NCBI RefSeq assembly: GCF_009711205.1
Contig: NZ_WMIG01000001.1
Span: 124,001 to 188,000 of the forward strand
Direction of reading: 5' to 3'
DNA: 64,000 bases
From: Paracoccus litorisediminis
Lineage (GTDB): Bacteria > Pseudomonadota > Alphaproteobacteria > Rhodobacterales > Rhodobacteraceae
Shown: in pieces, positions 1 to 10,817 of the stretch
How positions within the stretch are numbered: the first letter of the stretch is position 1
How the letters are laid out: every line of letters starts with the position of its first letter
Made by a program: the position numbers and the translations under genes
Notes under the pieces: generated by a model
What the model was told of the DNA's origin: nothing
Database searches by the model: none
Seen by the model: only the letters and a program-made list of their open reading frames with translations

Positions 1-108
1 TGATGCAGACGCGGGTCACGACCACGATGAAAATGATTGATCGGTTGGACGATTTTCTGCCCAGAACCCCTTGCAGCCCCCGGTGACTGCGGCTATCTAG
101 CCCGCACC

Positions 109-183
109 GGGCGATTAGCTCAGCGGTAGAGCGCTTCGTTCACATCGAAGATGTCAGCGGTTCAAATCCGTTATCGCCCACCA
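109..183 (+). tRNA. tRNA-Val (anticodon CAC)
   Basis: A full cloverleaf can be folded: acceptor GGGCGAT pairs with ATCGCCC, D-stem GCTC/GAGC, anticodon stem CTTCG/CGAAG around the loop TTCACAT (anticodon CAC), a five-base variable region, and T-stem AGCGG/CCGTT around TTCAAAT. The CCA end is encoded (181-183). The sequence downstream is a decayed prophage, which fits the common use of tRNA 3' ends as integration sites. Confidence 0.96.
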
Positions 184-272
184 TAATTTCCCCAGCAATT
201 CCAAGAAGATCCTTGTTTTGCTGGGGATATTTCGTTTCACCGTTACAATTTCTGTTACAAAGCGGGTCTGTG

Positions 273-770
273 ATGGCTGGGGCGCGACGATCCCTTTTTA
301 ACCGCGATGGACGATTTTTCGCCCGACTGGCGGTCCAGAAAAACCCTGGGCAGATCGTCGAAAAGACCAGCTACGCGCACCCCTCGCGCCGGATCGTAGA
401 ACGGCAATGAAGTTGCTACCCAGCGCGCTGATGTCGCTACAACACCAGATCGCGCCGGCCGAGCGGTAGCTATCCCGGCGAACAACACGGTCACACCTGC
501 CCGCTTTCCGCCGGAACCCAACCAGATTTCGGCCAGTAACGACTCGCAGCGCCTCGCCTTTGACGGACAAATGCGTAATAGTCCGATGTAACCGATTACC
601 CCCAGCATCAGCATTGATGATCGCTATTTGCAGAGCAGCGGTTTACCGACGAGGACCTCCCCGAGATCATGGGGACCCGCATCAAGTGGTTGCGCTCAGC
701 GAGAAACTTCGACGCCGCGTCCTGTGCAGCGCTGAGCTAGTGGAACTGGCACGTGGTGGTGCGAGATAAA
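273..770 (+). pseudogene. Decayed tyrosine-recombinase (phage integrase) N-terminal region
   Basis: An ATG at 273 opens a 45-codon frame whose middle (RDGRFFARLAV, then GQIVEKT) looks like the start of Rhodobacteraceae phage integrases, which typically read GRYFARLAVP..L..I.GKTEL. It stops at 408-410. Similar text resumes in other frames: LMSLQHQIAPAER near 412-470, then ARFPPEPNQISASN and LAFDGQMRN near 498-580, then SIDDRYLQ near 608-630. At least two frameshifts and several stops separate these pieces, so no functional enzyme is made. Its place 89 bases after a tRNA 3' end is the normal place for an integrase. The family match is from memory of these proteins and is not proved; the catalytic Arg/His/Tyr domain is not recognisable. 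Confidence 0.5.
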
Positions 771-1848
771 AAGGTGAATATTCCGGCCAATCCACGACAC
801 AGCTCTTAGGGAACGCCGCACCGCGCAAGAATACGTCCTACCCGGAAAATTTTGCGAAGCTTCGGGCTGATTATATCAAGGCGCACCCCACGCCAGGCGT
901 TATGAAAGATGGCGGCAAGCGGATGCGACCTGTCATTGAAAGCCTACGCAAGTTTTTCGAAGTAATGATGCCAGAAAGGTGGCGAAGAATAATCATCTCG
1001 ACTGGCACGACCGAGTAATCACCTCGCTATCTGTCAAGACTTTGTCATCTGCGCGCTAACTTTTTAAATGTGCGCATGACAACGAGAGGCTTCCGGAAAA
1101 CGTCGCCTCAACAGTTAAAAACCAAACCCTAAAAATTAGCGTGGTTAAAGGCCGATCATACCGACACCGAGGCGGTCAAGGTTTTCAATGTTTTGCGGCC
1201 ATTTGAATCGAAAGCTGATGAATATGGGTGTATCCGAGGATACTCCTGAATTCGTCCGTGCTCAACAGTAGGCGCCTATCATTTGCGCACTCTCGGTTGC
1301 CCGCGTTTCCAAGATCACGCAGCTTCGGCAAGAGGACGCGCGGTAAGATGGCGACTGCGGGTTATCCGGATCATACCCGATACTGACGACGAAGGTAGGG
1401 CATTACCGCGATGTCGCGCTCCATGCGTAGATTATCAAAAGAGTTTATCCCTTTGCGGAGTGTCAATTACCGGATCTTACATTCCATACCGGAAAAACTC
1501 TTGAGGCATTCAGTCAAATCAGTGATAATATCCAAAAGTGTGAGAACCTTGCTTCAAGAAACAACTTCGCTCCGAATGGCATTTGCATAATTACGCATGG
1601 CAGAATCGCTTCAAAACGCAGGCACGCGATCTCGACGCAAATATTCTCGCTGTCGATGAAATTAATGGCCGCGTCGGGCACACCACATCTGACGATTACG
1701 TTGAAATTTCTTTCTTCGCCAAAATCCGCGTAATCGGCGCTTTACCTGACATAAATATTATAGGAAATTTAGAATAACATGAGAAATTACAGAAATATTA
1801 CCACATGCTGTATTATTACACGCAGCGATCTTTGCGAGAGCCGAGTTC
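771..1848. other. Gene-free, decayed interior of the prophage remnant
   Basis: No frame in this kilobase has both a start context and a recognisable family. A stretch at about 838-1060 keeps protein-like text in two frames (ENFAKLRADYIKAHPTPG, then after a frameshift NNHLDWHDRVITSLSV), suggesting another broken phage or island gene that I cannot name. From roughly 1480 to 1860 the sequence is clearly richer in A and T than the rest of the window, including runs such as ATAAATATTATAGG, which points to foreign origin. The ORF at 1583-1777 has no upstream ribosome-binding site and no family I recognise. Confidence 0.6.
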
Positions 1849-2469
1849 ATGAGTATTATCCAGTACCTTATTGATTCTTCGGGCAAAGTGCCACTGAATC
1901 AAAACATTTCGCACTGACCAGTCCTCGAGGCTTACAGCCTGTTTGGCCGCGTCCCGGTGCGATCCGGCATCGCTGTCACCGGCGCCACCGCTATACGTGT
2001 TCCTGCTGTCGCTGCCGCTGTCGGGCTGATCGCAGAAGCCTGTGGAAACCTGCCTTTCAAAACGCATGAACGCGACACCCGCAAGGCGCAAAAGGGCCAT
2101 CCGAGCTATGAAATGATCCATGGCGAGGCGAGTCCCTGAACCAGCGTAGAGGAATTACGTGAACTGCTGACCCGCGACGCGCTGCTGTGCGATCACGGGT
2201 TCGCGTAGGTGGTGCGCAACGGCAAGGGCGAACAGCTGAAACTGCATCGGATGAAGCCGGGCGCGGTGTCCAAGGAAACTAACGATGACGGTGAACCGTC
2301 TTACCGCATCTGATTGAAGGGCGGCGGGGACAGATTGCTGCCCAATACCGATGTGCTGCGCATCAATACCTTGGACGGCATCAGCCCCGTCATTCACGCC
2401 AAGGAGGCCATCGGTCTTCCTCTGGCGGCAGAGTAGCACCTTGCCAAGGGTAACCACCGACCATCGGAT
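1849..2469 (+). pseudogene. HK97-family phage portal protein, N-terminal half, with five in-frame stop codons
   Basis: Starting from the ATG at 1849 a single frame can be read for about 600 bases with portal-type text: PVLEAYSLFGR, IAVTGATAIRVPAVAAAVGL, IAEACGNLPFK, HPSYEMIHGE, ELRELLTRDALLCDHGFA, VVRNGKGEQLKLHRMKPG, RLLPNTDVLRIN, AKEAIGLPLAAE. This is the order seen in HK97-type portal proteins. The frame is broken by stops at 1915-1917 (TGA), 2137-2139 (TGA), 2206-2208 (TAG), 2311-2313 (TGA) and 2434-2436 (TAG), but I see no frameshift. Similarity fades after about 2469, so only roughly the first half of a normal portal (about 400 residues) is left. The following bases to 2685 hold no recognisable gene. 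Confidence 0.8.
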
Positions 2470-2685
2470 TAGGTAACTCCACGATCCGAGGTTTTTTCGG
2501 TCATCCCATCGGCGGGACAAACGGGGCCACCGAAGCTGCCCAGCGTGACCTGTATCCATTACATTTTCGTGGATAGCACAACGAATCTGACGAAGATCGC
2601 TCAGGAGGGCCGGCTCCACCGCAAACGGCGGACGCTCGGCCTTGCCTGTCGTTGACGCCATAGCAAGGCCGGGTCTATTGCGCGA

Positions 2686-3129
2686 TCAGCTGGGGATCTG
2701 GGCTGCCAGTTGATGCAGCAACGTGTCCATCTGCCTGCAGAGCGCGTCCTCGGTGGTTTTTTGCTCGGTTGCGGCTTCGCTCAGGCTGCGCTCGACGCCC
2801 ATGGCCGAGACCGTGCCGGTTTTCCCCTTGGTTTCCGCCGCATCGCCCGCAGCGGTGTCGCCGGGCGGGATCATGGCCAAAAGTTTCACCTGCGTCTCGA
2901 CCGCTTTTCCGTCGATAAAGCCCTTGTCCTGGCAATAGGTCAGAACGCCCAGCTGGTTGCGCGCGCTTTCATAGGCCGCCGTCGTGTCAGGCACCGTGGG
3001 AGTGGTCGCCTGTGCGGTCGGTGCTCCCTCGGGCCCGCCCGTCGTCGGGGCGGTCGCCTGTGCCACGGCCACGCCGGCGGTCATGGCAGAAAGTGCCAGT
3101 GCGGGAAGGATGGCGGATCGTGCGATCAT
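2686..3129 (-). CDS. Small secreted protein of the Rhodobacterales 'pore-forming ESAT-6 family' type
   Basis: 147 residues. Residues 1-23 form a clean Sec signal peptide ending AVA-Q, followed by a Thr/Pro/Ala-rich linker to about residue 50 and a helical body with two cysteines (around residues 66 and 131). The motifs ESARNQLGVLTYC and GTVSAMGVERSL resemble proteins annotated in this order as 'pore-forming ESAT-6 family'; that name rests on distant similarity and gives no proven function. The ATG at 3129 is preceded by a GGAG-containing ribosome-binding site. It is 96 bases downstream of potA on the same strand but is probably an independent unit. Likely periplasmic. Confidence 0.75.
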   Translation of the reverse strand: MIARSAILPALALSAMTAGVAVAQATAPTTGGPEGAPTAQATTPTVPDTTAAYESARNQLGVLTYCQDKGFIDGKAVETQVKLLAMIPPGDTAAGDAAETKGKTGTVSAMGVERSLSEAATEQKTTEDALCRQMDTLLHQLAAQIPS

Positions 3130-3225
3130 TCCAGATCTCCGTCTGTTGCATTCGGCCTAAACCTTGCACGACCATCCTTCTACCGCAATTCACGTAACGC
3201 TGGCTCACGCATAGATTGTGCGTGA

Positions 3226-4383
3226 TCAGCGAAAAAGCACCAAGGATCCGGGCGACCAGCTGACTTTTGCGCGTGTTCCAACATCCTGCACCTCGCGGCC
3301 AAAGACATTGCGCATGGCGATGCGGATCGGGCGAGCCTTGCCGTCAAAACTGGCCGATCCGTCCAGCCGCACGTCGTAATAGGTCATGTCGCCGTAATAG
3401 ACGACCTCGTCGATGACGCCTTCGGTCACCCGACCCTGCACCGGTTGGCCAGCACCGACCAGCGACACGGCCTCGGGACGGAAACCGACCGATGGCCCCT
3501 CGTCGTCGGGGTCCTTGCTGCTGACGTTCTTGGCGGGGATTTCCACACGGCCCAGACCGGGAACCTCGACCTCGACCCCGTCCGGAGTGTCGCCCAGCAC
3601 ATGCGCGGGCAGGAAGTTCATCACCCCGATGAAGTTCGCGACCCGGCGGCTGGTCGGGCGGGCATAAAGCGCCTCGGGGCCGTCAAGTTGAGCGATCTGA
3701 CCTTCGAACATCACGGCGATGCGATCGGACATGACCAGTGCTTCCTCTTGGTCATGGGTGACCAGAACGAAGGTGATGCCCACCTGCCGCTGCAGCTTGA
3801 TCAGCTCGACCTGCATCTGTTCGCGCATCTTGCGGTCCAGCGCGGAAAGCGGCTCATCCAACAGCAGAACCTTGGGCTTGAGGATCAGCGCGCGGGCCAG
3901 CGCGACCCGCTGCCGCTGACCGCCCGACAGCGCATGCGAGGCGCGCTTGCCGTAGCCCTTGAGGCCCACCATCTCCAACGCCTCCTCGACCGCGGCGGCC
4001 TTTTCGGCCTTGCTGCGCGGATCGCGGCGCAGGCCGAAGCCGACATTTTCGGCCACGGTCAGATGCGGAAAGATCGCGTAGGACTGAAAGACCATATTGG
4101 TCGGGCGGGCATTGGCCTGCACCCCATCCATGTCCTGACCGTCGATCAGGATCACGCCGGACTGGATGTCTTCAAACCCGGCGATGGTGCGCAGAAGTGT
4201 GGTCTTGCCGCAGCCCGACGGCCCCAGAAGCGAGAAGAACTCACCCGCGCGGATGGTCAGGTCGATGCCGCGCAGCGCGTGGTAATCGCCGTAATGCTTC
4301 TGGATGCCCCGGCATTCGATCATCGGGCGCGCGGCGGCGGTGCGGGCGCGATGCGCGGCCGTGCTGCTTGCGGGAGTGGTCAC
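3226..4383 (-). CDS. potA: Polyamine-type ABC transporter ATP-binding protein (PotA-like)
   Basis: 385 residues. The nucleotide-binding domain has Walker A GPSGCGKTT (about residues 54-62), signature LSGGQRQRVALARAL, Walker B VLLLDEPLSALD and the switch histidine in VTHDQEEA. A C-terminal TOBE-type domain (after about residue 260) is typical of the spermidine/putrescine/iron class and may sense substrate or regulators. The start codon overlaps the potC stop by four bases (ATGA), so the three genes are translationally coupled in the order potB-potC-potA. The cognate binding protein is not in the window, so the substrate (putrescine, spermidine or a related cation) is inferred from the family only. 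Confidence 0.9.
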   Translation of the reverse strand: MTTPASSTAAHRARTAAARPMIECRGIQKHYGDYHALRGIDLTIRAGEFFSLLGPSGCGKTTLLRTIAGFEDIQSGVILIDGQDMDGVQANARPTNMVFQSYAIFPHLTVAENVGFGLRRDPRSKAEKAAAVEEALEMVGLKGYGKRASHALSGGQRQRVALARALILKPKVLLLDEPLSALDRKMREQMQVELIKLQRQVGITFVLVTHDQEEALVMSDRIAVMFEGQIAQLDGPEALYARPTSRRVANFIGVMNFLPAHVLGDTPDGVEVEVPGLGRVEIPAKNVSSKDPDDEGPSVGFRPEAVSLVGAGQPVQGRVTEGVIDEVVYYGDMTYYDVRLDGSASFDGKARPIRIAMRNVFGREVQDVGTRAKVSWSPGSLVLFR

Positions 4384-5186
4384 AGGAAGCCTCCGGTATC
4401 CTTGGCGCCGGTCTTGGCAATGCCGCGACGGCGGAAATATTCGGCGATGGTCAGAAGGATGATCGACATGACCACCAGCACCGTCCCCAGTGCCATGATC
4501 GTCGGGATCTGCTTGGGAAAGCGCAGCTGGCTGAAGATATAGGTCGGCAGCGTCGGCTCATTCCCGGCAAGGAAGAAGGCGATGATGAATTCGTCCAGGC
4601 TGATCGTGAAGCTCATCAGCAGCGAGGAAATGATCCCCGGCATGACCAGCGGCAGGATGACCAGCCGGAACGCGCTCCATTTCGTTTCGCCAAGGTCATA
4701 GGCCGCTTCCTCAAGCGAGCGGTCCAGCGAGTTGAAGGCCGTGGACAGGATCACCGTCGCATAGGGCATGCAGATCAGCGTGTGGCCAAGGATCACCGTC
4801 AGGATGTTCAGCTTGACGCCCAACGACAGCAGCACCACCAGCAGCGAGATCGAGACGATGATCTCGGGCAGGACCAGCGGCAGCATGATCAGGCCCATGA
4901 TCGGCCCCTTGGCCGGAAACTCGAACCGGGTCGAGGCGCGGGCCGCGAATATCCCAAGGCAGGTGGCAAAGATCGAGGCGCAGACCGCAATGGTCAGCGA
5001 GTTCCCCAGCGCCCGCCGCATTGAATCGTTGCCGACCATCTGGGCGAACCACTGGGTGGTGAAGCCCTTCAAGGGAAATGCGATCACCGTCCCCGAGTTG
5101 AAGGCAAAGATCGGCAGCAGCAGGATCGGTGCGTACAGGAACAGAAGGTAGAGGATCGCATAGGCGCGCAGCCCCCCGCCCTTCAT
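4380..5186 (-). CDS. potC: Polyamine-type ABC transporter permease (PotC-like)
   Basis: 268 residues with about six hydrophobic membrane segments and the EAA loop of binding-protein-dependent permeases (SLEEAAYDLGETKWSAF, about residues 150-166), which docks onto the ATPase. The family is the PotC class of inner-membrane permeases. Its ATG overlaps the stop of potB and its stop overlaps the start of potA, each by four bases. It pairs with the upstream PotB protein to form the heterodimeric channel. Confidence 0.9.
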   Translation of the reverse strand: MKGGGLRAYAILYLLFLYAPILLLPIFAFNSGTVIAFPLKGFTTQWFAQMVGNDSMRRALGNSLTIAVCASIFATCLGIFAARASTRFEFPAKGPIMGLIMLPLVLPEIIVSISLLVVLLSLGVKLNILTVILGHTLICMPYATVILSTAFNSLDRSLEEAAYDLGETKWSAFRLVILPLVMPGIISSLLMSFTISLDEFIIAFFLAGNEPTLPTYIFSQLRFPKQIPTIMALGTVLVVMSIILLTIAEYFRRRGIAKTGAKDTGGFL

Positions 5187-6052
5187 TGCCGCACCTTCAG
5201 GAAGCGACGGTTCAGCGCCACAAAGATCAGGCTGAAGACGGCGACGATCAGCATGGCGGTCACCGCCAGCGCCGAGCCGAGCGGCCGGTTGTCTAGGTCA
5301 AGCATCTGGGACTGGATCAGGTTGGCGATCATCGGGATCTTGCCGCCGCCGATCAGGGCCGGGGTGACATAGTCGCCGATGGTCGGGATGAAGACGATCA
5401 GCGCGGCCGCAACCACGCCCGGCATGGCAAGGGGCAGCGTTACCCGCCAGAAGGTCATCGCCCGGCTTTCGCCCAGATCGCGCCCGGCCTCAAGCAGCGA
5501 GCGGTCGATCTTTTCCAGCGCGATGAAGATCGGCAGGATCGCGAAAGGCGCATAGGCATGGGCCAGCGTGATGACCATGGAGTTGACGTTGTACAGCAGA
5601 AAGCTCAGCGGCTGTTCGATGATGCCCAGCGTTTTCAGTCCGGAATTGACCACGCCGTTATAGCCAAGGATCACCTTCCACAGGAACACCCGGATCAGGT
5701 AGCTGGTCCAGAACGGGATGGTGATCAGAAACAGCCACATCGATTTCCGCGACGGTGAGACCACGAAGCTCAGGAAATAGGCGACGGGAAAGGCCAGAAC
5801 GACCGTCACAAGGGTCACCAGCGCCGCCACGCCCAATGAGCGCAGCATGATCGTGCGAACGATCGGGTCGGTCCAGACGGCGCGGTAATTCTCCAGCGTG
5901 AATTCGCGGACCACCGTCAGATAGCCATCCTTCAGGAAGGAATAGGCCAGAATGGTCAGAAGCGGCGCAGCCATGACCAGCAAGGCATAGGCCAGAGGGG
6001 GTGAGATCAGGGTCAGGCCCTGAACGGATTGTGATCGGTTACCTGAAGCCAT
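5183..6052 (-). CDS. potB: Polyamine-type ABC transporter permease (PotB-like)
   Basis: 289 residues, about six membrane segments, with the EAA-type loop SLLEAGRDLGESRAMTFW. It is the first gene of the potB-potC-potA unit. The 97 bases between its start and the convergent end of the yjbQ gene must hold the promoter, but I see no clear sigma-70 elements or operator. No periplasmic binding protein gene precedes or follows it, which is unusual for this class; the binding protein may be encoded elsewhere. Confidence 0.88.
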   Translation of the reverse strand: MASGNRSQSVQGLTLISPPLAYALLVMAAPLLTILAYSFLKDGYLTVVREFTLENYRAVWTDPIVRTIMLRSLGVAALVTLVTVVLAFPVAYFLSFVVSPSRKSMWLFLITIPFWTSYLIRVFLWKVILGYNGVVNSGLKTLGIIEQPLSFLLYNVNSMVITLAHAYAPFAILPIFIALEKIDRSLLEAGRDLGESRAMTFWRVTLPLAMPGVVAAALIVFIPTIGDYVTPALIGGGKIPMIANLIQSQMLDLDNRPLGSALAVTAMLIVAVFSLIFVALNRRFLKVRQ

Positions 6053-6149
6053 CCCTGCCCTGTTCGTTCGAGCTGTGCCTTTTTCTTACGCTAGTTTTCA
6101 TAAGAAATTGTCAAGTGGAACCATTTTCTTCCCCGACCACGATCGACTT

Positions 6150-6569
6150 TCAGCCTGCCTGAAACTTCACCACTACTTCGCGACGATGCGGCGCGCGGCG
6201 GTGCTCGACAAGGTAGATCCCCTGCCATGTCCCCAGCACCATCCGACCCCGCTCAACCGGGATCTGCAGACAGGTCGGCAGGACCGCAGCCTTCAGATGC
6301 GCGGGCATGTCGTCGGGGCCTTCCGCGCGGTGGGTGATCCACCCCATTGAGGGATGATCAGCGGATGGCGCGATCCGTTCAAGCCAACCCAGCAGGTCGC
6401 GCTGCACGTCCGGATCAGCATTCTCCTGAATCAGCAGCGAGCACGAGGTATGGCGCAGGAACAGCGTGACGATCCCGTCGCCAAGTCCCGAGACGACCGC
6501 TGCAACCTCGCGGGTGATGTCGTGACAGGCCGGGCCGTGGGTCTGGACCGTCAGGCGGGTCAGGGTCAT
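6150..6569 (-). CDS. YjbQ / UPF0047 family protein
   Basis: 139 residues, the full length of the family. The diagnostic pattern is present: LFLRHTSCSLLIQENADPDV near residues 38-57, a THRAEGPDDMPAHLKA block near 80-95, IPVERGRMVLGTWQGIYLVE near 106-125, and the closing arginine-rich strand. Members have been assigned weak thiamine-phosphate synthase activity, but their physiological role is unclear. The start overlaps the rmuC stop by four bases (ATGA), so it is co-transcribed with rmuC. Confidence 0.9.
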   Translation of the reverse strand: MTLTRLTVQTHGPACHDITREVAAVVSGLGDGIVTLFLRHTSCSLLIQENADPDVQRDLLGWLERIAPSADHPSMGWITHRAEGPDDMPAHLKAAVLPTCLQIPVERGRMVLGTWQGIYLVEHRRAPHRREVVVKFQAG

Positions 6570-8050
6570 TCGGCGGCCTCCTCAGGGGCGGCAAGCGTCG
6601 CGCCGTCATGATCCACCCCCAGCCGCTTTTGCGTACGCGCGCCCAATTCGCGCAGCAACTCGGCCTGCCGGATGACATTGCCCGAGCCGCGGCTAAGCCG
6701 GTCCATTGCCGTGGCATGGCTTTTCTGTGCCCTGTCCAACGCTGCGCCCACATCCTCGACGGCGGAAACGAAGCCGTGCAGCTTGTCGTAAAGCTGCCCT
6801 GCACGGGCGGCGATCTGGGCGGCATTCGATTCGCGCCGCTCGACGGTCCAGATGTGATCGACGGTGCGCAGGGTCAGCATCAGCGTCGTCGGCGTGGCCA
6901 GCCCCACCCGGTTTTCCATTGCATGTCGGGCCAGATCGGGATCGACGCGCAGCGCCTCGGAAAAGGCGCCCTCGACCGGGATGAACATCAGCACGTAATC
7001 GACCGAGCCCTGATCCAGCGCCTGATAGCCCTTGGCCGAAAGCTGCGCGACATGCCCCCGAACCGAGGCGACATGGCGGCGCAGCGCCGCGTCGCGGGTC
7101 GGGCCATCCTCGGCATTCACCGCTTCCTCATAGGCGTTCAGAGAAACCTTGCTGTCGATGACCAGCAACTTCCTTTGCGGCATCTTGACGATGACATCGG
7201 GCCGCCACATCCGGCCATCATCGTCGCGATGGCTGGTCTGGGTCAGGTAATGCGTACCCGCGACCAGGCCGGAATCCTCAAGGATGCGCTCAAGGATCAT
7301 CTCGCCCCATGCGCCACGTTTCTGGCTGTCGCCCTTCAGCGCGCGGGTCAGCGCCACCGCCTCATGCGAGATCTGCTCGGAGCGTTTGTGCAGATATTCG
7401 ATCTGCTCCTTCAGGCGGGCGCGCTCCTCATCCGTGGCCTTGTTGCGGGCCTGAAGCTCGGTCTGGAAGCGGTCAACCTGTTCACGGAAGGGCGTCAACA
7501 GCGCGCTAAGCTGATCGCCATGGGTCTTTTGCATCTCGGTCCCCTGCTGCCGCAGGGATTCATTCGCCATCAGGCGGAACTGGCCGGTCATTTCCTCGCG
7601 CAACTCGCGCAGGGTCTGGATCTCGCGTTCGCTCGCCTCGCGGTCCTTTTCGGCGGCCAGCCGGGTTTCGGCCAATTCGCGCTGCATCATCGCCAAGGCG
7701 CCGCGTTCAAGATGCAGCGCGTCGGTCAATCCGTCGCGTTCCTCAAGCAACTCGTCTAACCGCTGGGCAAGGGACTGGGCACGGGTCTCAAACCGGCTGG
7801 CGGCCAGCAGTTGATCGCGCAGCGCATGTTGCTCGGCCTCAAGGCGGGTGCGCAATTCGGCCTCGGCGGCACGGTGAGCGGCTGCGGTCTGCTCGCCCGC
7901 CAGTCGCGCCCGGCGCAGCGACAGGCCAAGCGTCAGGGCCAGCGCAGACACGCCCAGCAAAAGCGCTTGAAGATGCCCGCTATCGCCCAGCCAGCTTTGG
8001 ATATTTTCCGGCACTGCTTGCCCTCGTCCGGGCCGGTCATTGCCGGCCAT
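6566..8050 (-). CDS. rmuC: DNA recombination protein RmuC
   Basis: 494 residues. One N-terminal membrane segment (about residues 25-43) is followed by a long coiled coil (about 50-220) and then the conserved RmuC nuclease-like domain with RGAWGEMILERILEDSGL, MPQRKLLVIDSKVSLNAYE and YVLMFIPVEGAF. RmuC limits inversions at short inverted repeats in Escherichia coli and its core is a restriction-endonuclease-like fold. The C-terminal tail RTQKRLGVDHDG is typical of alphaproteobacterial members. The gene ends in a four-base overlap with yjbQ. Confidence 0.94.
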   Translation of the reverse strand: MAGNDRPGRGQAVPENIQSWLGDSGHLQALLLGVSALALTLGLSLRRARLAGEQTAAAHRAAEAELRTRLEAEQHALRDQLLAASRFETRAQSLAQRLDELLEERDGLTDALHLERGALAMMQRELAETRLAAEKDREASEREIQTLRELREEMTGQFRLMANESLRQQGTEMQKTHGDQLSALLTPFREQVDRFQTELQARNKATDEERARLKEQIEYLHKRSEQISHEAVALTRALKGDSQKRGAWGEMILERILEDSGLVAGTHYLTQTSHRDDDGRMWRPDVIVKMPQRKLLVIDSKVSLNAYEEAVNAEDGPTRDAALRRHVASVRGHVAQLSAKGYQALDQGSVDYVLMFIPVEGAFSEALRVDPDLARHAMENRVGLATPTTLMLTLRTVDHIWTVERRESNAAQIAARAGQLYDKLHGFVSAVEDVGAALDRAQKSHATAMDRLSRGSGNVIRQAELLRELGARTQKRLGVDHDGATLAAPEEAAE

Positions 8051-8147
8051 GCTTGTTATTCACGGCAAGTGTTCACCCTTTGCCCCGTAAAATCAAGCAG
8101 TTCGGGTTGTGCAGCCATCTATCAGCGGCAAGCATGGCTGAATGACG

Positions 8148-8171
8148 AAGGCCGGGCGTTAACCCGGCCTT
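8148..8171 (-). terminator. Hairpin after the BLUF gene
   Basis: A nine-base-pair perfect stem AAGGCCGGG/CCCGGCCTT around a six-base loop lies two bases past the BLUF stop codon. Only a very short T run follows on the minus strand, so it may terminate weakly or simply stabilise the 3' end. Confidence 0.5.
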
Positions 8172-8173
8172 GC

Positions 8174-8587
8174 TCAGATCGATTTCGTCGGCAGCGCGTT
8201 CAGCATGAAATCGCGCAATCCTCGGGCGAAATCCTGTAAATCGCTGACCTTTACCCCGCGCTCGGCAACCCAGTCGAACAGCGTCCCGGGATGGGACGTA
8301 CCGAACCCCATGCGCCATCCGTCAAACAGCCGCTCGGGCAGGTCGCCCTGCCACAGGAACTCGACATTGCGGTGACGCGGGTCGCGCAGGATCATGTCGC
8401 GGACAAGGGCCAAGGGTTCAGCCGGCCCCTCAAGCCATTGATAAAACCGGCCATCTTCCAGATGAAGATAGCCGGTCAGATCCAGATCCAGATTCCGCGC
8501 CCTTGCCTCGTTCAGGATATCCGTACACTGCCCCGATTTTGCGGTCAGTTCAGTGCGGCTGCGATAGAGAAAGAACGCGGTCTCCAA
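8174..8587 (-). CDS. BLUF-domain blue-light photoreceptor, single domain
   Basis: 137 residues. The FAD-binding BLUF core fills residues 2-95 with the photocycle residues in place: Tyr8 (FFLYRSR), Asn32 (ARARNLDLDLTG), Gln50 (FYQWLEG), and the Trp91/Met93 pair in FDGWRMGF. The remaining 40 residues form a short helical cap with no output domain, so signalling must go through a protein partner, as in other short BLUF proteins. It lies directly after rpoD on the same strand (one base between the rpoD stop and this ATG), so it may be co-transcribed with the housekeeping sigma factor. Confidence 0.9.
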   Translation of the reverse strand: METAFFLYRSRTELTAKSGQCTDILNEARARNLDLDLTGYLHLEDGRFYQWLEGPAEPLALVRDMILRDPRHRNVEFLWQGDLPERLFDGWRMGFGTSHPGTLFDWVAERGVKVSDLQDFARGLRDFMLNALPTKSI

Positions 8588-8588
8588 A

Positions 8589-10583
<1,995 letters not shown>

Positions 10584-10817
10584 GCTGGCTCCCTTAAGCG
10601 GTGATTCGCGAATCAGCGAATCGGGATCGGCGTATCGGCCGTTTCTAACCAAGTTCGCGGGCGAGTTCAAAGCCCGTGCCCCGGCGAAGGGCCAAGTGAT
10701 TCGGCGCTGCCGATTCGGACGGCGGCGCGGGTCATTGATGCGGCATCCGCCGCGAGGGTCAAACGCACGGCCAGCGCCGCACGGTCTGCTTCTGCGCGGC
10801 ACGTGCCGCACGGTCGA

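Noticed and set aside
255..614. Minus-strand ORF of 119 codons after the tRNA
   Set aside because: The plus strand carries integrase-like text here; the minus frame is Arg/Ala/Ser-rich and has no start signal.
2155..2661. Minus-strand ORF of 168 codons near the portal remnant
   Set aside because: The plus strand of the same bases reads as portal protein; the minus frame shows no family and no ribosome-binding site.
10584..10811. N-terminal extension of RpoD
   Set aside because: The extra 76 residues are Arg/Pro-rich and not conserved; the ATG at 10583 has a proper ribosome-binding site.
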